64,000 nucleotides of DNA from positions 1-64,000 of the forward strand of contig JAURVB010012425.1 of the NCBI GenBank assembly GCA_033002965.1. Direction: 5' to 3'. Origin of the DNA: Piper betle. Lineage: Eukaryota > Streptophyta > Magnoliopsida > Piperales > Piperaceae. The position numbers were made by a program, and so were the translations under genes. Under the pieces are notes generated by a model, which was given only the letters and a program-made list of their open reading frames with translations, had not been told where the DNA came from and ran no database searches. Below, piece by piece: positions 59,836 through 64,000 of the stretch (positions within the stretch are counted from its first letter, which is position 1; each line of letters begins with the position of its first letter).

Positions 59836-60929
59836 GGGGCGCGAGTAAAATCTGAAACTTCAATCCAACGGCCTAGATTTGGCAATGCTTAGTGCACGGC
59901 CAATAGAGGGATTGGGATCACTCTAACTTGAACTTTGTGTTTTATGCTCCTTTATGTACAGTACCGTGACTTGACTTGGCTTTGTGGTTGTCATCTTTTG
60001 ACTTTAAACAGTAATTTGGGGTGAGGTCAAAGTTGGTGGGACCCACTTTATCTCGTCATACCCATAGTGTGGCTGCACCGACTTCGAGAAGTGTGGCATA
60101 TCAATTGCCAAGGGCATTCACTTCCGGACATCTAAGTCATACCGAGTAAGCTTGCGTGCCACGTCTCATCCCTCACCAATAAAAAATTAGGATAAATATC
60201 ACAAATAGCTAAAGTTTTATTTAAAAAATAGTTAAGTTTACAAAATTATATAAAAAATAACTATTTTTAAAGTTTTGATATTAAATATGACTAAATTTTA
60301 TCATTTTTTAAATAACAACAAAAATATATTACTAATACCAAAATATATAATAGATAAAATTTATAATTTTGTACTAACTTTATATATATATATATATATA
60401 TATAAATAATTAACTGAGAAATATTTTATAAAATATAAAACTAAATTATTGATGAGCTAAAAAGCAAACAATTATTTTTTATTGAATTTTGGACAATTAA
60501 AAAGAAATTAAATTATTAGGCCATCAAAAATAAAAATATATATTTTTAGATGTTTGAAACTTTAATTTGAAATTGTCCCAGCTTATTAAAAATTAAAACG
60601 TTTGTTTTGTCCACTATATTTTTATTATGAATATTTTTTTAAAAAAATGAAATATCATTTATTATATAAAACCAAACAAATATGTTTGAAAAAATTTAAA
60701 GTTAGATTACGGGTATTTATGTCAATAAAATAAATATTATGAATAAAATATTTTAAAAATATATAACTTCGCTATGCATGAAATAAAAGTTTGAGATATG
60801 GCTATAATTGATATAAATTTAAAATTTTAGTTATTCACGATAGAAAATATTAAAACTTGATTATTTATTATATTTTCCCCAAAAATTATTATTCATGGGT
60901 ACCCTCAATAATTAGTCATCCTCTTGTTT

Positions 60930-61140
60930 TCTATAAATAGAGGCTCTTATTCTTAGTTTTTTTCTACAAATCGATAATTCCAAAATCAGGCCGGAGCTCA
61001 CGTAGATTCAGGAACAATAAAGTCTATCCACAAGTGTTTAATTTCAAGCACTTGTGAGTTGAAGGCTTTAAGCCTTTTTTCCTCATTAAGAGGTTTTTAT
61101 TGTTAATAAATTATTAGGTGTGAGCCCAAAATTAATGACA
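60930..61140 (+). promoter_or_regulatory. TATA-box promoter-like stretch of unknown element
   Basis: ctataaatagagg at about 60941 is a strong plant TATA box, followed by a pyrimidine-rich stretch and two small hairpins (acaagtg...cacttgt near 61030-61055, and aaggctttaagcctt near 61062). No gene follows. It may be the remnant of an LTR or another mobile promoter; I could not decide. Confidence 0.3.
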
Positions 61141-61620
61141 TGCAAGAAAAAGCTGAGAATGAAGGAGAACAAAAAAATCATCTTACTATGTATATATATA
61201 TAAGGAAAAGGTAACTAAAACCATGGCTCAAATTATTTTTTAAGCCTATTTTGATCTAGATCGTCCGATTATAAGAATGACCTAGATCGTCTAAAAAAAA
61301 AAACAACTTTCACCCGACGGCTGATCGAACCGCGGAGGCCGGATCCGGCCAAGCATGGTCGGATAGGCTAACAGGGTTGGAAAACTTTTTATTTTGGTCG
61401 GCGGTCATTCTAACCGCTGGCAACAAGATCCGGCCACGCAGCCGAATTTGATCGTCCTCTAGTCGGAGACAAGCTTACTCAATATTGAACAACTCCACTC
61501 CATCGGCACCAACGGACCTGCCGTGTCAAGTCCGGATCTTGAGTTTTTAAACTATATTTTCAACATGCATAAGCATTCTTCCATTTTTTGTAAAAAAGTA
61601 AGATACTGATCATTCTACAT

Positions 61621-61671
61621 TAGCTGTAGTAGCATGGGAAAAGTATAGCTGTAGTAGCATGGGAAAAGTAT
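61621..61671. repeat. 25-bp unit repeated twice
   Basis: tagctgtagtagcatggga followed by aaagta occurs twice in immediate succession. Confidence 0.95.
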
Positions 61672-62189
61672 ATCTCTAGGTGGAAGACAAGCATTCTTTA
61701 ATTTTCGTGTTACCTTCTAAAGTGACCACCTTATAATAATATAATATCTAGAAGTGGTTCACGTTATACATGACATGATTGTCATGTTATGAGAGGATTG
61801 ATTAAAGCTAGCTTCCTTATAAGATATGAACTTCTATATTGGTATATAGTTACTCATGGTAGCCTTGGAAGTATACATTTTATGTATAACCAAACAAAAC
61901 TTATATTATAATTAGAAGACATTTCAAAACAAATTTGGTTGGCATGATTTGAGCCAATACATGATCTAATTACATGTGTAACATGAGTTTCTTGGTCATC
62001 CAATTGCTGGATCGAATAGGTTCAAACTGGTTGATGACCGATTCATGGCTTATTTTGAATTGTAAGTTTAATAAAATTGCATGTGTTTTTGTGGAATTTA
62101 GTTTATCAAAGATAATCAAATCAAACGTTTTTTATATCAAAATGTATTTAACTGTAAAATAAAGTATTTTTAAGCAAGTTTTATTAAAA

Positions 62190-62470
62190 AAACTATTTAA
62201 TTGTTAAAGTTTTCTTTGATATATTATCAATTTAGATTTTTTATTTACTTACTTCCTAGTTTGTAACATTAGTTTACCATAATTTAGATGGTTAGAATAT
62301 TTTATATTTTGTGAGTAAAAGTTAATTTATGATATATAAAATGGTGAAATTTTAACTATTGATTAACTGTTTAACCATTAATAAAACTTGATTATCGCAT
62401 AACCTTTTTAACTTGGTTAATTAATGACTTGATTATAGTAAAAAATTTTAAACCGATAAATAATTATGGT
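62190..62470. repeat. Relative of the LTR insertion target (empty-site copy)
   Basis: tcaatttagattttttattta, acattagtttaccataattt, gttagaatattttatatttt and gatatataaaa match 39.3-39.47 and 47.8-47.96 kb, then continue directly into gaaattttaactattgatta and ctgtttaacc. In unit 2 those last words follow only after the LTR (50.92-50.96 kb). Confidence 0.8.
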
Positions 62471-64000
62471 GGATGTCGTAATTAAAACGCCCACACATCA
62501 TGTATGTTCCTCGGAATTAAAATTATTCCATCAAAATGTGTATCCATTAATTTGGAATACTTTTATTCGAGTTGCTTGTTCTGATTTGATCGTTCATGCA
62601 AGCAACATGTGACCAAACCACATAGTTTTAATTAAACTCTATTTTGATGATAAAATTCCTCTACTTGACTTCATAGTTTATAACCTTAGCAATTTGCTCG
62701 ACTTGGCATGTCATGGAGCGGAGTTGACTCGGAGTCAAATTCCAAGCCGACTAGGAGTCATTTATGTTAAATTATTAATTATATAGATAAAAATTATACA
62801 AAATGAATATATATTACTCTTTTAAAACTTGAAATCAATAAATATATAATTTATGTTACTTAAAAATATTAATTTAGTTAATATAAAAGAAAATTAGTAT
62901 GTTTTGATAACTTTTATTACATGACTTGTGGAATCAATTACTAAATCAGCCACTATGGAATCAAGTGAAATCTAACTCGGCAAATCATAAAATCAAGTCG
63001 ACTCGGGGAGTTTTTAGAGTCATATAATTAAATCTAACCTAAGGCCCTCCCAGCCTAATTTTATGGGTAAATTTGTATTGAGAAGACTTAATGATGGCTC
63101 CAACTAATAAAATATTTGTAAAATATCATTAATTTTCTTATACTGCAAATAAATTAATAGTTAAATAAAATACAAGTTATATTTTTGTTAATCTCAAGTC
63201 CAAGAAAAGAAATATATATATTCATTGACCAACCGCCATTATAGTTAAATATATTGCAAGTAATCTCAATCTTAGGCAAAAAACATATTTATTGGCTAAC
63301 TTGTAATCCAATAGCTCACATTAAATATAACTAATAAAAGAGTATTAATTAAGTGATACTATTTTTTCTATATAATAACTCCAAATCAAGTCGAGTCATC
63401 TCTATTTCATACCCACCTAAACTGACCCACTAATTTGAACTACAGATGCAACAAGTTCAGCTTTAAATTATCTTGTGGGGGAAAAAACATGATGGGATTT
63501 AAATGTTAATGAATGATAAACACAAATTGACTCTTATATATAAAAGAAGAATTCAATAGTGATTTCTGATTAAAATTAAGAGATTTAACCGATCAAAATA
63601 TATACAACAAAAATAAAAATTAAGTTAAATTATTATACTTCATTTTCTCATTCAATTAAGACTATCATTAAAGTTAGTCCAAAAATTTTTTTTTATCAGT
63701 TAATGATAGGTTAACTATAAAATTTAAGTTTATATGTAACATAAACATGCATTGTGCAATCATGCATGCGCTATCTTGCCTGGTTGGATTCAAATGGCAA
63801 CACAAATTATGGTCTACACAAACCCGACATTACTAATCCTAACCACTCTATCGAATATCCAACTCTATTATTATTTCTCAATCCTATATAGATTATCATT
63901 AGGCAAGTTGTTACACCATGCACAATTAATATTATAAATAAATTTTAATTTTGTAGATAAATTTTAGTTGAATAGTTAGGTAAACTTTAATATCTAATAA

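Larger units (their letters stand above)
58761..64000. other. AT-rich spacer with repeat fragments, no gene seen
   Basis: 58.76-59.0 kb is upstream of the reductase gene and probably holds its promoter. No other coding region is supported. Noted within: a G-rich stretch (59.69-59.83 kb), a (TA)n run near 60383-60402, a TATA-containing stretch (60.93-61.14 kb), a 25-bp tandem repeat (61621-61671), a relative of the LTR target sequence (62.19-62.47 kb) and a GAGTCAACTCGGAGTC-rich relic at about 62.69-63.04 kb. Confidence 0.5.

Noticed and set aside
60930..61140. Endogenous pararetrovirus promoter
   Set aside because: Only a TATA box and small hairpins are visible; no coat, reverse transcriptase or primer-binding site is nearby, so a viral origin cannot be supported.
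1..64000. CRISPR array, prokaryotic operon or organellar insert
   Set aside because: No regular spacer-repeat arrays, no Shine-Dalgarno-led gene strings and no recognisable plastid or mitochondrial genes; genes have plant spliceosomal introns.

Overview
This is plant nuclear DNA from a flowering plant. Genes are split by short GT-AG introns, the spacers are AT-rich, and the families are typical of land plants: a YTH-domain ECT m6A reader, a DUF616/MUCI70-type glycosyltransferase, a GPI-anchored GH17+X8 beta-1,3-glucanase, a plant GT14 enzyme, an MS2-like fatty acyl-CoA reductase and a terpene synthase fragment. Class I and class II transposable elements fill the rest. I could not assign a species. 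Layout: 0-8 kb is repeat-rich spacer with one isolated terpene synthase exon and a 914-bp AATCGG-rich DNA element that stops 257 bp before the next start codon. At 8.2-11.3 kb (+) is a ZNF830/CCDC16-like zinc-finger gene with an Au-like SINE in an intron. At 13.9-17.3 kb (-) is a complete nine-exon ECT gene (678 aa). At 19.2-22.6 kb (-) is a MUCI70-like gene with a 185-bp MITE in an intron and a repetitive 2.7-kb leader region in which a leader exon appears to be duplicated. 25-34 kb is spacer holding a 2.87-kb solo LTR (perfect GTATA target duplication) and a 555-bp hAT MITE (perfect 8-bp target duplication). 34.0-48.4 kb is a tandem duplication. Unit 1 (34.08-39.98 kb) carries an intact glucanase. 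Unit 2 (39.98-48.44 kb) carries a near-identical copy that has lost its GPI-anchor signal, has a one-base deletion and a weakened splice donor, and has its far upstream region replaced by about 3.4 kb with a FAR1/MULE transposase relic, a tandem array and a 440-bp G-rich block. A second, inverted solo LTR (48.0-50.9 kb) contains a nested copy of the AATCGG element. At 52.7-54.5 kb (+) is a GT14 gene, convergent with an 11-exon MS2-like fatty acyl-CoA reductase (54.9-58.8 kb, -). 58.8-64 kb is AT-rich spacer. Two points stand out. First, the tandem duplication can be read to the base: one breakpoint lies in the last codons of the glucanase, the other inside an LTR, with 3 bp of microhomology. 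Second, four of the six full-length genes carry single-base frameshifts (six in total) although reading frame and splice sites are otherwise conserved; this looks more like residual long-read indel error than gene death. The genes are not an operon or a cluster with one shared job: several act on cell wall or lipid barriers (glucanase, GT14, MUCI70-like, reductase), but that is probably chance proximity. I found no convincing novel biological system; the new content is structural and evolutionary.
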